Position numbers and translations under genes: made by a program
Notes under the pieces: generated by a model
What the model saw: the letters and a program-made list of their open reading frames with translations, nothing else
What the model was told of the DNA's origin: nothing
The model's database searches: none
In this document: piece after piece, positions 1 through 7,848 of the stretch
Numbering within the stretch: the stretch's first letter is position 1
Layout: each line of letters opens with the position of its first letter
Assembly: GCF_002836945.1 (NCBI RefSeq)
Contig: NZ_NIJM01000037.1
Coordinates: 1 to 43,098 of the forward strand
Direction of reading: 5' to 3'
DNA: 43,098 nt
Source of the DNA: Shewanella chilikensis
GTDB lineage: Bacteria > Pseudomonadota > Gammaproteobacteria > Enterobacterales > Shewanellaceae

Positions 1-353
1 CCCGGCATGCCTTCAGTCAGATGCCTTGAACGCCAATTGCTGTGTAAGCCAGAGTACCGCGAGGACTTATTCGCACCTTCCCTAAGTAACTCATGTTTCC
101 CTGACACCGGTTCCTCCAAAAAAGGACCTGTGACCGAAGTAGCGGAGGTCAGCATACCTAACGGAGGGCCCTGATAGATTATCTTTCCGCCATGTTTTCT
201 GGCTCCCGGGCCTATTTCTAGTAAGTGGTCGGCATTGGCTATCATCTCAAGATTATGCTCGACGATTATCACCTTTTTTCCTTGATCTGCGAGTAAGGTA
301 AACAGCTCGAGCATGCACTCTACATCGGCCATATTCAGGCCAGAGGAGGGGAT
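1..353 (-). pseudogene. C-terminal remnant of a UvrA-like ABC ATPase, cut by the window edge
   Basis: Reading the minus strand from 353 gives an open frame to the window edge. It begins with a Walker B-like tail (PSSGLNMADVE, compare UvrA DEPTTGLHFADI), continues with the H-loop motif VIIVEHNLEMIANADHLLEI, and then GP-GARKHGGKIIYQGPP, the layout of the last part of the second ATPase domain of UvrA. An in-frame TAA at 354-356 directly precedes it, and neither a Walker A, signature motif nor zinc module is present upstream, so the N-terminal bulk of the protein is missing. It could be the real UvrA or, more likely, a UvrA-like paralogue, because the C-terminal tail does not look like standard UvrA. 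The fragment cannot form a functional ATPase. Its 3' end lies outside the window. The assignment to the UvrA family is fairly secure; which member is not. Confidence 0.72.
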
Positions 354-431
354 TTAAGGACATTCTGCAGCGACCACTCCTGAGTTATACAAAGAAAATA
401 CCGCCAAACCAATTGCGGCAAATTTCTTCAG
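354..431 (-). other. Signal-peptide-like scrap, 25 codons
   Basis: In the same frame as the UvrA remnant and ending at its preceding TAA is a stretch reading LKKFAAIGLAVFSLYNSG followed by VVAAECP. This has the charge, hydrophobic core and A-x-A ending of a bacterial signal peptide. The only possible initiator is CTG, and an in-frame TAA lies further upstream without an ATG, GTG or TTG between. It may be the 5' end of a lost secreted-protein gene joined to the UvrA fragment by deletion. Chance resemblance is possible. The neighbouring stretch 432-677 shows no gene I can support. Confidence 0.25.
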
Positions 432-677
432 ATAAAGGACTGATGTGCCCAGGCTGCCGGTAAGGCGATCGACTTAAATTCGCTTTTGCGGTGGTTTTGT
501 ATATCAGGTCGCGGTAGATCACTTGTATGGCTCAATCCTTGACCGTGGCGTCTGCCCTTCAAGTGGTGCACGTCGTTAACTCTTCCGATATCGAGTACAT
601 GAAAAAGTCGACGGCGATGCTCGAATTTTTATCCTTTATTCAAATTAAAATTGTTGTTTGGGTGTGGGGGGCGTCTA

Positions 678-1268
678 CTATTGGTATTCCGCCTTCCACA
701 AAGTCAAAGGTTCGGCAGAGCACCATTGCCAGAATTTCTTCTCAACCAAGTCACTTGCCTCGGAAGCATCCCGCCCCTCAAACAAGCGCCAATTTTCCTC
801 TGCAAATTTCAGGGCATACTGTCTCAAGTGACCTGTGACTCTCTCAAAATCGGATGGTTCGAGAAGAAATATGCTGCCATTCCTGTAAGACTCCCATGGC
901 TTTTGATCTTTAGGTGGTTGTTGATGATTTTGAAAGAACGCCTCGCTGTAGATGCTGGCCGATCCACCCGCAGACACACAGTTGTCCCAACGTTGGCAGC
1001 GAAAGAAAAACTCGTCCTCAGCCTCAGCAGTACCTGTTAGCTCTCGATAGGGGCAAGCTCTGTCCCAAGGCCTATCGATATTGGCTTCCGCCATACCTTT
1101 GCGCGCCAGCTCTATTTCATGGGGCTTGGGGAACCTGTCCATCAGCAATTTCGCTGGTTCACCATTCTCGTCTGCCATCAAAATGGAGGTAGTTCCCAAA
1201 AGGAACATACCGAGCATGAGGCGGGCGCAAGCTGACTTTGAAAACGATGGCATTAAGTGAAATGACAT
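678..1268 (-). CDS. Hypothetical secreted protein, 196 aa
   Basis: I do not recognise the family. The start at 1268 was chosen because GGGAGG lies just upstream; a longer frame reaches 1319 but has no comparable ribosome binding site. The N-terminus (MSFHLMPSFSKSACARLM, then LGMFLLGTTSILMA-DENGE) is a plausible signal peptide with cleavage after LMA. The mature part is polar and rich in aromatic residues. It has four cysteines (ACPYREL, FRCQRW, DNC and WCSAEP) that could form disulfides if it is exported. The neighbours are gene remnants on one side and AT-rich DNA on the other, so context says nothing about function beyond a likely accessory origin. It is intact, with a good start signal, and is the only convincing complete gene left of mnmE. 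Confidence 0.6.
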   Translation of the reverse strand: MSFHLMPSFSKSACARLMLGMFLLGTTSILMADENGEPAKLLMDRFPKPHEIELARKGMAEANIDRPWDRACPYRELTGTAEAEDEFFFRCQRWDNCVSAGGSASIYSEAFFQNHQQPPKDQKPWESYRNGSIFLLEPSDFERVTGHLRQYALKFAEENWRLFEGRDASEASDLVEKKFWQWCSAEPLTLWKAEYQ

Positions 1269-1960
1269 TCTACCTCCCTGAAGAATTAAGTTATTTATCC
1301 TTAAACAGGAATAGGACATTTATAACAATGCCCTTTATCCTTACTTGTGCTGGTTATTTACGAGTACTGGCCTTTGAAGCCGTCCCGTTGTAAGCGTTCA
1401 AGCCACCAGCCTCAATGCTCTGTCTTATGGTTTGTTGATTTGGCCGCAATGGCAATTAGAGCAACAATTTCGATATACCAAGTCATACAGTGACCTTGAA
1501 ATTTTCTTTGTATATAGCTTTTATCACTTGAAGTAATTGAAAGTCATTTTTCGGTGATTATTAAATCAATCCTTCGATGATTCAATTGCCCCTGAGAGTA
1601 TAAAATACTCAGACATTACACCCTGAAGGATTAATTCATTAGTATGATGACATCAAATTAATCAATTCGTTAAAGTTATTTTTCGGTAAATTATGTAGGA
1701 GATGCATTTTCACTGTGTTCGGTGAAATTTTCAGTTTGGCGATTGCTCAGGTCGAGCCGAGTTCACTTCTATTTTTGAAACTCAGCGAACTACATTTAGG
1801 AACCGCTATTTAGCTGAACACTTGATTAGCTACTCAAATCCATGCTTTTGGGACCGCTATTCAACCAGTCGCTTACTCTTAATTGTTTTGGCGAGAAGCA
1901 TATGGTCTTTGTTGTGTTGGTGTTGGGCGGGTGTTTAAGGTTTGTTGTGAACTTACAGGT
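1269..1960. other. AT-rich stretch without a convincing gene
   Basis: About 0.7 kb with frequent stops in all frames. A plus-strand frame stays open from roughly 1726 to 1936 but has no good start and an unconvincing composition. Two similar short motifs (GGAACCGCTATTTA near 1799 and GGGACCGCTATTCA near 1850) occur about 50 bp apart. No tRNA, IS end or CRISPR-like repeat was seen. It may be decayed island DNA or hold an unrecognised regulatory RNA. Confidence 0.5.
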
Positions 1961-2167
1961 TTAAGGTGTCTTGCGCTTAGGTTTATTTTGGCGTCCACCT
2001 TGTGTATTTGTGGTGTAGCCATAGTCATAAATTAAGCGTAGTGAGCGTGTGCCATCAGTTCTAAGTGTTCGTTTTTCAATGGAAATTAGCCCCCAATTGG
2101 TCCCCAATACGGCATTTATCATGTCATTGGGGGCCAACTGGGGGCTAGATTTAGCAATTAACGGCAA
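1961..2167 (-). CDS. Doubtful small ORF, 68 aa, next to the mnmE 3' end
   Basis: The frame runs from ATG at 2167 to a stop at 1961 in the same direction as mnmE. No family is recognised. The product would be basic at its C-terminus (ending NKPKRKTP). Its first third is encoded by the inverted repeat at 2088-2146, which makes real coding less likely. Its position beside a probable attachment site would suit the 5' end of a lost integrase, but I see no tyrosine-recombinase motif to support that. Confidence 0.2.
   Translation of the reverse strand: MPLIAKSSPQLAPNDMINAVLGTNWGLISIEKRTLRTDGTRSLRLIYDYGYTTNTQGGRQNKPKRKTP
2088..2146. repeat. Long imperfect inverted repeat with G-tract half sites
   Basis: Arms at 2088-2108 and 2126-2146 are complementary at 19 of 21 positions around a 17-nt spacer. 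Each arm contains two similar half-units (for example CCCCCAATTGG and TCCCCAATACGG on the left, ATTGGGGGCC and AACTGGGGGCT on the right). The repeat therefore looks like an array of four short binding sites, not just a hairpin. It lies 55 bp beyond the mnmE stop codon. Arrays of this kind beside an attachment site would suit recombinase arm sites or an excisionase site, but that function is inferred. No T-tract follows on either strand, so it is not a normal intrinsic terminator. Confidence 0.6.
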
Positions 2168-2200
2168 TAGATGAAAACAAACGGCAAATGACGATCTAAT

Positions 2201-2218
2201 TCACTTCCCGATACAGAA
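2201..2218 (-). other. Putative attachment site (attB-like) at the mnmE 3' end
   Basis: The last 18 bases of mnmE including the stop read TTCTGTATCGGGAAGTGA (residues FCIGK-stop). From memory, Salmonella genomic island 1 and related elements integrate into the last 18 bp of mnmE (trmE/thdF), at a sequence that differs from this one at only a few bases. The gene-poor, remnant-rich DNA immediately beyond this point supports past use. I saw no second copy of the 18-mer in 1-2200, so the distal att copy is either outside the window or lost. Confidence 0.5.
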
Positions 2219-3562
2219 GCTGGAAAAAATTCTTCCCAGTAAATCATCAGAGGTAAATTGGCCTGTGATCTCGGCCAGAGCCTGTTGAGTCATGCGCAGT
2301 TCTTCGGCCAGCAGCTCACCTGCCTGATAGACTTCCAGCTGTACTTTGCCCTGCTGCAGATGGTCACCAGCGACTTCCAGGGCTTCCAGGTGGCGGCGAC
2401 GGGCGATAAAACCGCCTTCCAAGTTACTCTGATAGCCCATCAGGTTCTTGAGGTGCTGTTTCAGCGCATCGACCCCGAGCCCTGTTTTGGCTGAGATCCT
2501 AAAAACGTCATAGCCTTTCTCTTCGCTGGGGTTCAGTGATTCACCGGTCAGATCCGCCTTATTGCGTACCACAGTGACGCCGAGGTTTTCCGGCAGGCGA
2601 TCAATAAAATCAGGCCAGATTTCATGGGGATCAACGGCTTGGGTTTCTGTGCCATCGACCATAAACAATACTCTGTCGGCGGTAGCGATTTCTGCCCAGG
2701 CTCTTTCTATGCCTATCTGTTCCACTGTGTCAGTGGTGTCGCGCAGGCCGGCTGTGTCTATGACATGCAGCGGCATGCCATCCAAGTGGATATGCTCCCG
2801 CAATACATCCCTTGTGGTGCCGGCTATTTCGGTGACTATCGCTGACTCTTTTCCCGCCAGGGCGTTGAGCAGACTGGACTTACCTGCGTTGGGGCGACCG
2901 GCTATCACCACTTTCATCCCTTCGCGGATGATGGCGCCCTGCTTGGCACTGGCCTGTACCAAGTCCAGTTTATCTATGATGCGATAAAGGGCATTGGCAA
3001 TCTTACCGTCGGAGAGGAAATCCACCTCTTCATCGGGAAAGTCGATGGCGGCCTCGACATAGAGACGCAGATTGGTAACCTGTTCTACCAACTCATGCAC
3101 TTCGCGGGAAAACTCGCCCTGAAGTGATTGTAGTGCGCTTTTGGCGGCCTGTTCACTGGTGGCATCGATAAGATCGGCAATCGCTTCTGCCTGGGTTAGA
3201 TCCAGCTTGTCATTCATAAAGGCCTGTTCGCTGAACTCCCCTGGGCGTGCCAAGCGGATCCCCTCGACTTCCAGGACTCGCTTAATCAGCATGTCCATGA
3301 CGATTTGACCACCATGGCCCTGAAGTTCCAGCACATCTTCACCGGTAAAAGAATTCGGGCCTTTGAAGAACAGGGCGATACCCTGATCCAGCACTTCTCC
3401 ATGACTTCCTTTGAAGTCACAGTAATCGGCATATCTTGGCTTGGGCTGGTGGCCCAGTAATGCCTGTGCAACGGCTTGGGCCTTGGGCCCCGAGACTCTG
3501 ACTATGCCAACACCACCGCGACCTGGAGCGGTGGCCTGGGCCACGATAGTATCTGTTGTCAC
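2201..3562 (-). CDS. mnmE: tRNA uridine-5-carboxymethylaminomethyl modification GTPase MnmE
   Basis: MnmE works with MnmG to modify U34 of tRNAs that read NNA/NNG codons, using a formyl-folate derivative, FAD and GTP in the cytoplasm. The 453-aa product has the N-terminal folate-binding domain (starting [20 protein letters not shown]), a helical domain and a Ras-like G domain inserted in it. The G domain shows the P-loop GRPNAGKSS, the G2-region TTRD, the switch II motif DTAGLRDT and NKAD. The C-terminus ends FCIGK with the family's conserved cysteine at residue 450. Length matches E. coli (454 aa). The start is GTG at 3562; no in-frame ATG fits upstream. It follows yidC on the same strand with an 80-nt gap that contains a hairpin. 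mnmG is not in the window and probably lies left of the scar at 1-2200. Confidence 0.97.
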   Translation of the reverse strand: MTTDTIVAQATAPGRGGVGIVRVSGPKAQAVAQALLGHQPKPRYADYCDFKGSHGEVLDQGIALFFKGPNSFTGEDVLELQGHGGQIVMDMLIKRVLEVEGIRLARPGEFSEQAFMNDKLDLTQAEAIADLIDATSEQAAKSALQSLQGEFSREVHELVEQVTNLRLYVEAAIDFPDEEVDFLSDGKIANALYRIIDKLDLVQASAKQGAIIREGMKVVIAGRPNAGKSSLLNALAGKESAIVTEIAGTTRDVLREHIHLDGMPLHVIDTAGLRDTTDTVEQIGIERAWAEIATADRVLFMVDGTETQAVDPHEIWPDFIDRLPENLGVTVVRNKADLTGESLNPSEEKGYDVFRISAKTGLGVDALKQHLKNLMGYQSNLEGGFIARRRHLEALEVAGDHLQQGKVQLEVYQAGELLAEELRMTQQALAEITGQFTSDDLLGRIFSSFCIGK

Positions 3563-3588
3563 TGCATTAACCCTTGAAAACTTATTTA

Positions 3589-3617
3589 TAAAAGCAAAAG
3601 GCGACCCTTAGGCCGCC
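3589..3617 (-). terminator. Hairpin with T-rich tail between yidC and mnmE
   Basis: On the minus strand a stem (3611-3617 pairing with 3600-3606, one G-U pair, loop CTTA on the plus strand) is followed by TTTTGCTTTTA. This resembles a weak intrinsic terminator or attenuator. It could lower expression of mnmE relative to the upstream rpmH-rnpA-yidD-yidC genes. A second small hairpin overlaps the end of yidC at 3639-3655. Confidence 0.5.
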
Positions 3618-3642
3618 CTTGAACATTTGACCCGAAATAGGC

Positions 3643-5268
3643 TTATTTTAAGCCTTTTTTCTCCAGGCCGGCATAGATAATCTTCTGCTGGATAATGGCA
3701 ACTATGTTACCCACCAACCAGTAGAGTACCAGACCGGATGGGAACCAGAGGAAGAACACGGTAAAGATGACCGGCATCCATTGCATCATCTTCTGCTGCA
3801 TAGGATCCATAGTCGGTGCCATTGGCTGCATTTTTTGCATCAGGAACATGGAAACACCCATCAGCAAAGGCAGGATGTAGTAAGGATCCTGTACCGACAG
3901 ATCGTCAATCCACAGCATGAACGGCGCATGGCGCAGTTCCACACCTTCCATCAGTACCCAGTAAAGGGCAATAAAGATAGGCATTTGCAGCAAGATAGGC
4001 AGACAGCCACCCATAGGGTTCACTTTTTCCTTCTTGTACAACTCCATCATGGCCTGGCCCATCTTCTGGCGATCATCGCCGAATCTGTCCTTCAGCTCCT
4101 GCAGTTTTGGTTGCAGGTTACGCATTTTGGCCATAGAGGTGTATTGCGCCTTGGTCAGCGGGAACAGAATACCGCGCACCGTTAGGGTGATAAGTATGAT
4201 GGCCACACCCCAGTTACCCACGATGGATTGGAAGAACATCAACAGCTTGTAGATAGGCACAGCCAGCCACCAGAGGAAGCCATAATCCACAACCAGGTTA
4301 AGGGTGTCAGACAGTTCGGACAGGGCGGCTTGATCCTTTGGACCTACGTAGAAGTCGGCGCTCAAGGTCATTTCAGTGCCAGGGGCTACTGTCTTTTTCT
4401 CGCCCATGAAGCCAATGTTGGCGGTACCTGAACTATCTCTGGTAAATATGGTGTTGGTTTCATTCTTTGGCGGAACCCAGGCCGACACAAAATAGTGTTG
4501 CAGCATGGCGGCCCAGCCACCTTCTGTCTTCTTCTCCAGGTTCTTTTCCTGGATATCTTCAAAGTTATACTTTTCGTAGCGGATATCGGCAGTCGAGAAG
4601 GCGGCACCACGATAAGTTGGCATCATCATGCTGCTGTCTGAAGGCTTGATAGTTTGTTTTATCTGACCGTACATCTGAACTTGCAGTGGCTCTGATGTGG
4701 TGTTGTTAATCTTGTACTCAACGTCTACGGCAAACTGACCTTTGTGGAAGGTGTAGATCTTGGTGTACTTGGCGCCGTTTGCTGCTGTGTAGCTCAATGG
4801 AACAGTCAGTGTGTCCTGGCCATCGGCAAGAGTGAATTCTTTGGCGCTGGCTGAATAGGTAGCACGGCCCTTGGTACTGTCTGTACCGCCGCTGCCCATT
4901 AGGCCACTCTGGGCTATGTATACGAACCCAGGCTTCTGTTCCAACAGGACGAACGGTTCGTCTTTGTTCAGCTCCAGTTTGTGAGAAACCAGAGCGGCAT
5001 GAACAATGTCACCGCCGACAGGGTTGATCAGCACATCCAGTTGATCTGTGGTGACTCTGATAAGATCTTTGGACGCCACGGCTGTTTCTTCTGGCATGCC
5101 TGATTCGGCTACCGGAACGTCAGCGCTGTGAGTTGTCTCTTGAACGGAAGTGGCAACTGTATTTTCAGTTACAGCGGGTTTGGGTGCTTTATCGGTTTGC
5201 CATTGTTGCCACAGCAAAAAGCTGACAAACAGCAGGCCGATAAGCAGTAAATTGCGTTGAGATTCCAT
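3643..5268 (-). CDS. yidC: Membrane protein insertase YidC
   Basis: YidC inserts and folds inner-membrane proteins, alone or with SecYEG. The 541-aa product has the gammaproteobacterial layout. There is an N-terminal membrane anchor ([14 protein letters not shown]), a Thr/Ser/Ala-rich linker, a large periplasmic domain to about residue 340, and then the conserved five-helix core. The core contains [15 protein letters not shown], whose arginine is the hydrophilic-groove residue, a coiled cytoplasmic hairpin ([17 protein letters not shown]) and [17 protein letters not shown]. The C-terminus is basic. The start at 5268 follows yidD by only 3 nt, so the two are almost certainly cotranslated. Confidence 0.97.
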   Translation of the reverse strand: MESQRNLLLIGLLFVSFLLWQQWQTDKAPKPAVTENTVATSVQETTHSADVPVAESGMPEETAVASKDLIRVTTDQLDVLINPVGGDIVHAALVSHKLELNKDEPFVLLEQKPGFVYIAQSGLMGSGGTDSTKGRATYSASAKEFTLADGQDTLTVPLSYTAANGAKYTKIYTFHKGQFAVDVEYKINNTTSEPLQVQMYGQIKQTIKPSDSSMMMPTYRGAAFSTADIRYEKYNFEDIQEKNLEKKTEGGWAAMLQHYFVSAWVPPKNETNTIFTRDSSGTANIGFMGEKKTVAPGTEMTLSADFYVGPKDQAALSELSDTLNLVVDYGFLWWLAVPIYKLLMFFQSIVGNWGVAIILITLTVRGILFPLTKAQYTSMAKMRNLQPKLQELKDRFGDDRQKMGQAMMELYKKEKVNPMGGCLPILLQMPIFIALYWVLMEGVELRHAPFMLWIDDLSVQDPYYILPLLMGVSMFLMQKMQPMAPTMDPMQQKMMQWMPVIFTVFFLWFPSGLVLYWLVGNIVAIIQQKIIYAGLEKKGLK

Positions 5269-5271
5269 AGC

Positions 5272-5526
5272 CTATTTATTACACCTGTCATTTTTAGGGG
5301 GGACGGGATCACTGCCGCCCGGATGTAAAGGGTGACATTTTAATATGCGTTTGATTGCAAACCAACTCCCTTTAATCGTTCCGTGCACTCGCACCGCTTC
5401 TATGGCGTAGTGAGAGCAGGTTGGATTAAAGCGACAACGAGGCCCCAGCATAGGGCTGATAAGGAGTTGGTAGGCTCTGATCGCCTTAATTATCAGCCAT
5501 TGAAACGGCGACTGAGTTTGCGCCAT
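5272..5526 (-). CDS. yidD: Membrane protein insertion efficiency factor YidD
   Basis: A small 84-aa protein thought to assist insertion of membrane proteins together with YidC. It shows the family core: an amphipathic N-terminus ([19 protein letters not shown]), then [25 protein letters not shown] and HPGGSDPVP, with all three family cysteines. It begins with ATG inside the end of rnpA (34-nt overlap in another frame) and ends 3 nt before yidC. This overlap is typical for rnpA-yidD in this group. Confidence 0.95.
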   Translation of the reverse strand: MAQTQSPFQWLIIKAIRAYQLLISPMLGPRCRFNPTCSHYAIEAVRVHGTIKGSWFAIKRILKCHPLHPGGSDPVPPKNDRCNK

Positions 5527-5849
5527 AACTTTTCTACCAGCTTTCTGAGCTGTTCATTATCCATATCCAGCACACCGCCGCGAACCAGGACCACTATATC
5601 CAGTGGTGGCAAATCATGTTGATTGAGGCGGAAGCTATCCCGGATCACCCGCTTGATACGATTGCGTTGATTGGCTCTCTTTACATGGCGTTTAGCCACA
5701 GTGAGTCCAAGACGCGGATGTTGCATCTCATTGGGTACAGCAAGCAGGGTTATCTCAGCTGAGGAGGCTTTAATGGGGTTGGAAAATACGGTTTTGAATT
5801 GCGCGGGAGTTAGCAAGCGTAACTCCCGCGTAAAGGTGTAACGAGTCAC
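5493..5849 (-). CDS. rnpA: Ribonuclease P protein component
   Basis: The protein cofactor of RNase P binds the M1 RNA and the 5' leader of precursor tRNAs. The 118-aa product has the signature [20 protein letters not shown] (RNR motif) and the typical N-terminal [17 protein letters not shown]. The start is GTG at 5849; no in-frame ATG precedes it. It lies 18 bp downstream of rpmH and overlaps yidD, as in most bacteria. Confidence 0.95.
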   Translation of the reverse strand: MTRYTFTRELRLLTPAQFKTVFSNPIKASSAEITLLAVPNEMQHPRLGLTVAKRHVKRANQRNRIKRVIRDSFRLNQHDLPPLDIVVLVRGGVLDMDNEQLRKLVEKLWRKLSRRFNG

Positions 5850-5867
5850 CTAGTTGTCTACTCGCAA

Positions 5868-6005
5868 TTAAGCAGACAGACGAGCGCGACCTTTGGCACG
5901 GCGACGAGCCAGTACCTTACGGCCGTTCGCTGTAGCCATACGAGCGCGGAAGCCGTGAGAACGCTTGCGCTTCAGGTTGCTAGGTTGAAAAGTACGTTTA
6001 CTCAT
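5868..6005 (-). CDS. rpmH: 50S ribosomal protein L34
   Basis: A 45-aa, highly basic ribosomal protein beginning [20 protein letters not shown] and ending GRARLSA, as expected for bacterial L34. It is the first gene of the minus-strand rpmH-rnpA-yidD-yidC-mnmE cluster and sits directly left of the origin. The leader (6006-6074) can form a hairpin (TTACCT at 6033-6038 with AGGTAA at 6051-6056). A strong promoter is seen at 6075-6103. Confidence 0.97.
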   Translation of the reverse strand: MSKRTFQPSNLKRKRSHGFRARMATANGRKVLARRRAKGRARLSA

Positions 6006-6074
6006 GATGGCAATCCGTCTTTGTTAGTGAATTTACCTTATCTCTGTTTGAGGTAAGGGCAAAAAAGAGGCCGA

Positions 6075-6103
6075 ATTGTAATCACTTTAGTCAGGGCAGT
6101 CAA
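6075..6103 (-). promoter_or_regulatory. Sigma-70 promoter for rpmH
   Basis: On the minus strand TTGACT (6098-6103) and TACAAT (6075-6080) are separated by exactly 17 nt. This is close to consensus and fits strong expression of rpmH-rnpA. It lies at the edge of the putative origin, so transcription runs away from it. Confidence 0.75.
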
Positions 6104-6120
6104 CACGTGCAGCCCCTCTC

Positions 6121-6444
6121 AAGGTAATTTATCTCGGCATTTTCGCGATCTGTTGAGCTGTTGTCACCACAGGATGTGGATAACTCTGTGTACGGACACT
6201 ACATCTTGTGGATCCATTAATCTTTTGGCAGATCGGCGGTCGCTGATTATAGATCAGGGTGGATCGCTTTATAAAGCGGGATTTTAACCGGCTCGCCAAA
6301 TAGCGGATCTTGGGAGATCGATCTGGATCCGACAGATCTGACTGTTGGGATCTGCCTGGGGATAATTACACTTAAAGGATAGCGATTATTCAGATCTCAC
6401 TATAGAATACCCTCCTTTCGAGGCGATCTTTTGGGGATAAGTAC
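6121..6444. other. oriC: Putative chromosomal replication origin oriC
   Basis: This gene-free stretch between rpmH and dnaA carries a perfect DnaA box (TGTGGATAA, 6175-6183) and a weaker one (TGTGGATCC, 6207-6215). It also has 13 GATC sites between 6147 and 6428, about ten times what chance would give in 282 bp. Dense GATC sites are the hallmark of origins controlled by Dam methylation and SeqA. A relatively AT-rich part follows at about 6361-6412 (GATAATTACACTTAAAG and the following bases) and could be the unwinding element. Coding strands diverge here (minus to the left, plus to the right), as expected for leading-strand genes. Only two DnaA-box-like sites were picked out by eye; more degenerate ones are likely. 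Confidence 0.8.
6175..6183 (-). promoter_or_regulatory. Perfect DnaA box
   Basis: TGTGGATAA on the plus strand is the reverse complement of TTATCCACA, the strong R1/R4-type DnaA binding site. It lies within the GATC-dense region and could serve both origin firing and dnaA autoregulation. Confidence 0.85.
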
Positions 6445-7833
6445 GTGGCGGTTTCACTTTGGCAGCAATGTATCGGACGACTGCAAGATGAGCTTTCTGC
6501 TCAACAATTCAGTATGTGGATCAGACCGTTACAAGCCGAAATGGATGGGGATACCCTGGTGCTTTATGCGCCAAACCGGTTCGTGCTTGATTGGGTTAGA
6601 GATAAATATCTCAACATTATCAATCAGTTTTTTACTGAGCATTTGGGCAATGATGCACCCAAACTCAGGTTTGACATAGGTAGTCGTCCGTCGGCCAAGC
6701 CTCAGGTACAGGCCCCAACTGCGACCAAGGCCTCTGTCAGCGCACCCAAGAGCGCAGCCGGCAAAGGTGCTACTTTTAATACTGCTGCCGAGCCGGCTGT
6801 AAACCACAGCTATCGCAGCAATATTAATCCTACTTATCAGTTCGATAACTTTGTTGAAGGTAAGTCCAACCAACTGGGTAAGGCGGCCGCATTGCAGGTG
6901 GCAGAAAACCCGGGTGGCGCCTATAACCCGCTGTTTTTGTATGGCGGCACCGGCCTGGGTAAGACTCACCTGCTGCACGCCGTAGGCAACGGCATTATCA
7001 AGAATAATCCCAACGCCAAAGTGGTCTATATGCACTCAGAGCGTTTTGTGCAGGACATGGTCAAGGCGCTGCAAAATAATGCCATTGAAGACTTCAAGCG
7101 TTACTACCGTAGCGTAGACGCCCTGTTTATCGATGACATTCAGTTTTTTGCCAATAAAGACAGATCTCAGGAAGAGTTTTTCCATACCTTTAATGCTTTG
7201 CTTGAGGGCAATCACCAGATCATTTTGACATCGGATCGGTATCCGAAAGAGATCGATGGTGTGGAAGATCGGCTCAAGTCGCGCTTTGGCTGGGGTCTTA
7301 CCGTGGCCATCGAGCCGCCTGAGCTGGAAACCCGGGTCGCCATTTTGATGCGCAAGGCGCAGGAGAGTGGGATCAACTTGCCGGATGAAGTGGCCTTTTT
7401 CATTGCCAAGCGCTTACGCTCCAACGTGCGTGAATTGGAAGGGGCATTGAACCGGGTTATCGCCAATGCCAACTTTACCGGTCGGCCAATAACCATTGAT
7501 TTTGTGCGCGAAGCCTTGCGTGACCTCTTGGCTCTGCAGGAAAAATTAGTCACTATAGACAACATTCAGAAAACAGTGGCTGAATATTACAAGATCAAGA
7601 TGGCCGATATGCTGTCCAAGCGCCGTTCCCGCAGTGTGGCGAGACCGAGGCAGATGGCCATGGCGTTATCTAAAGAATTAACCAATCAGAGCTTGCCTGA
7701 GATAGGTGATGCCTTTGGTGGTCGTGACCATACAACTGTGTTGCATGCCTGCCGCAAGATTGCGCAGCTGCGGGAAGAGAGTCACGACATTAAAGAAGAT
7801 TATGCCAACTTGATTAGAACCTTATCTTCTTAA
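6445..7833 (+). CDS. dnaA: Chromosomal replication initiator DnaA
   Basis: DnaA is an AAA+ ATPase that binds DnaA boxes, melts oriC and loads DnaB. The 462-aa product has the N-terminal domain I ([20 protein letters not shown]), a low-conservation linker rich in Ala/Pro/Lys (about residues 85-125) and an AAA+ core. The core has Walker [10 protein letters not shown], Walker [10 protein letters not shown] and sensor motifs around LKSRFGWGL. The C-terminal helix-turn-helix carries the signature [15 protein letters not shown]. The start is GTG at 6445 with GGGG about 10 nt upstream. It begins the plus-strand dnaA-dnaN-recF-gyrB series, with 15 nt to dnaN. Confidence 0.98.
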   Translation: MAVSLWQQCIGRLQDELSAQQFSMWIRPLQAEMDGDTLVLYAPNRFVLDWVRDKYLNIINQFFTEHLGNDAPKLRFDIGSRPSAKPQVQAPTATKASVSAPKSAAGKGATFNTAAEPAVNHSYRSNINPTYQFDNFVEGKSNQLGKAAALQVAENPGGAYNPLFLYGGTGLGKTHLLHAVGNGIIKNNPNAKVVYMHSERFVQDMVKALQNNAIEDFKRYYRSVDALFIDDIQFFANKDRSQEEFFHTFNALLEGNHQIILTSDRYPKEIDGVEDRLKSRFGWGLTVAIEPPELETRVAILMRKAQESGINLPDEVAFFIAKRLRSNVRELEGALNRVIANANFTGRPITIDFVREALRDLLALQEKLVTIDNIQKTVAEYYKIKMADMLSKRRSRSVARPRQMAMALSKELTNQSLPEIGDAFGGRDHTTVLHACRKIAQLREESHDIKEDYANLIRTLSS

Positions 7834-7848
7834 TCAGGGAACAGGACC

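Noticed and set aside
527..838. Plus-strand ORF of 103 aa
   Set aside because: It overlaps the 3' end of the secreted-protein gene on the other strand, has no ribosome site and no recognisable motif.
1901..1963. A 20-codon plus-strand ORF with a lipobox-like VLGGC
   Set aside because: It is too short, has no ribosome site and lies in AT-rich decayed DNA.
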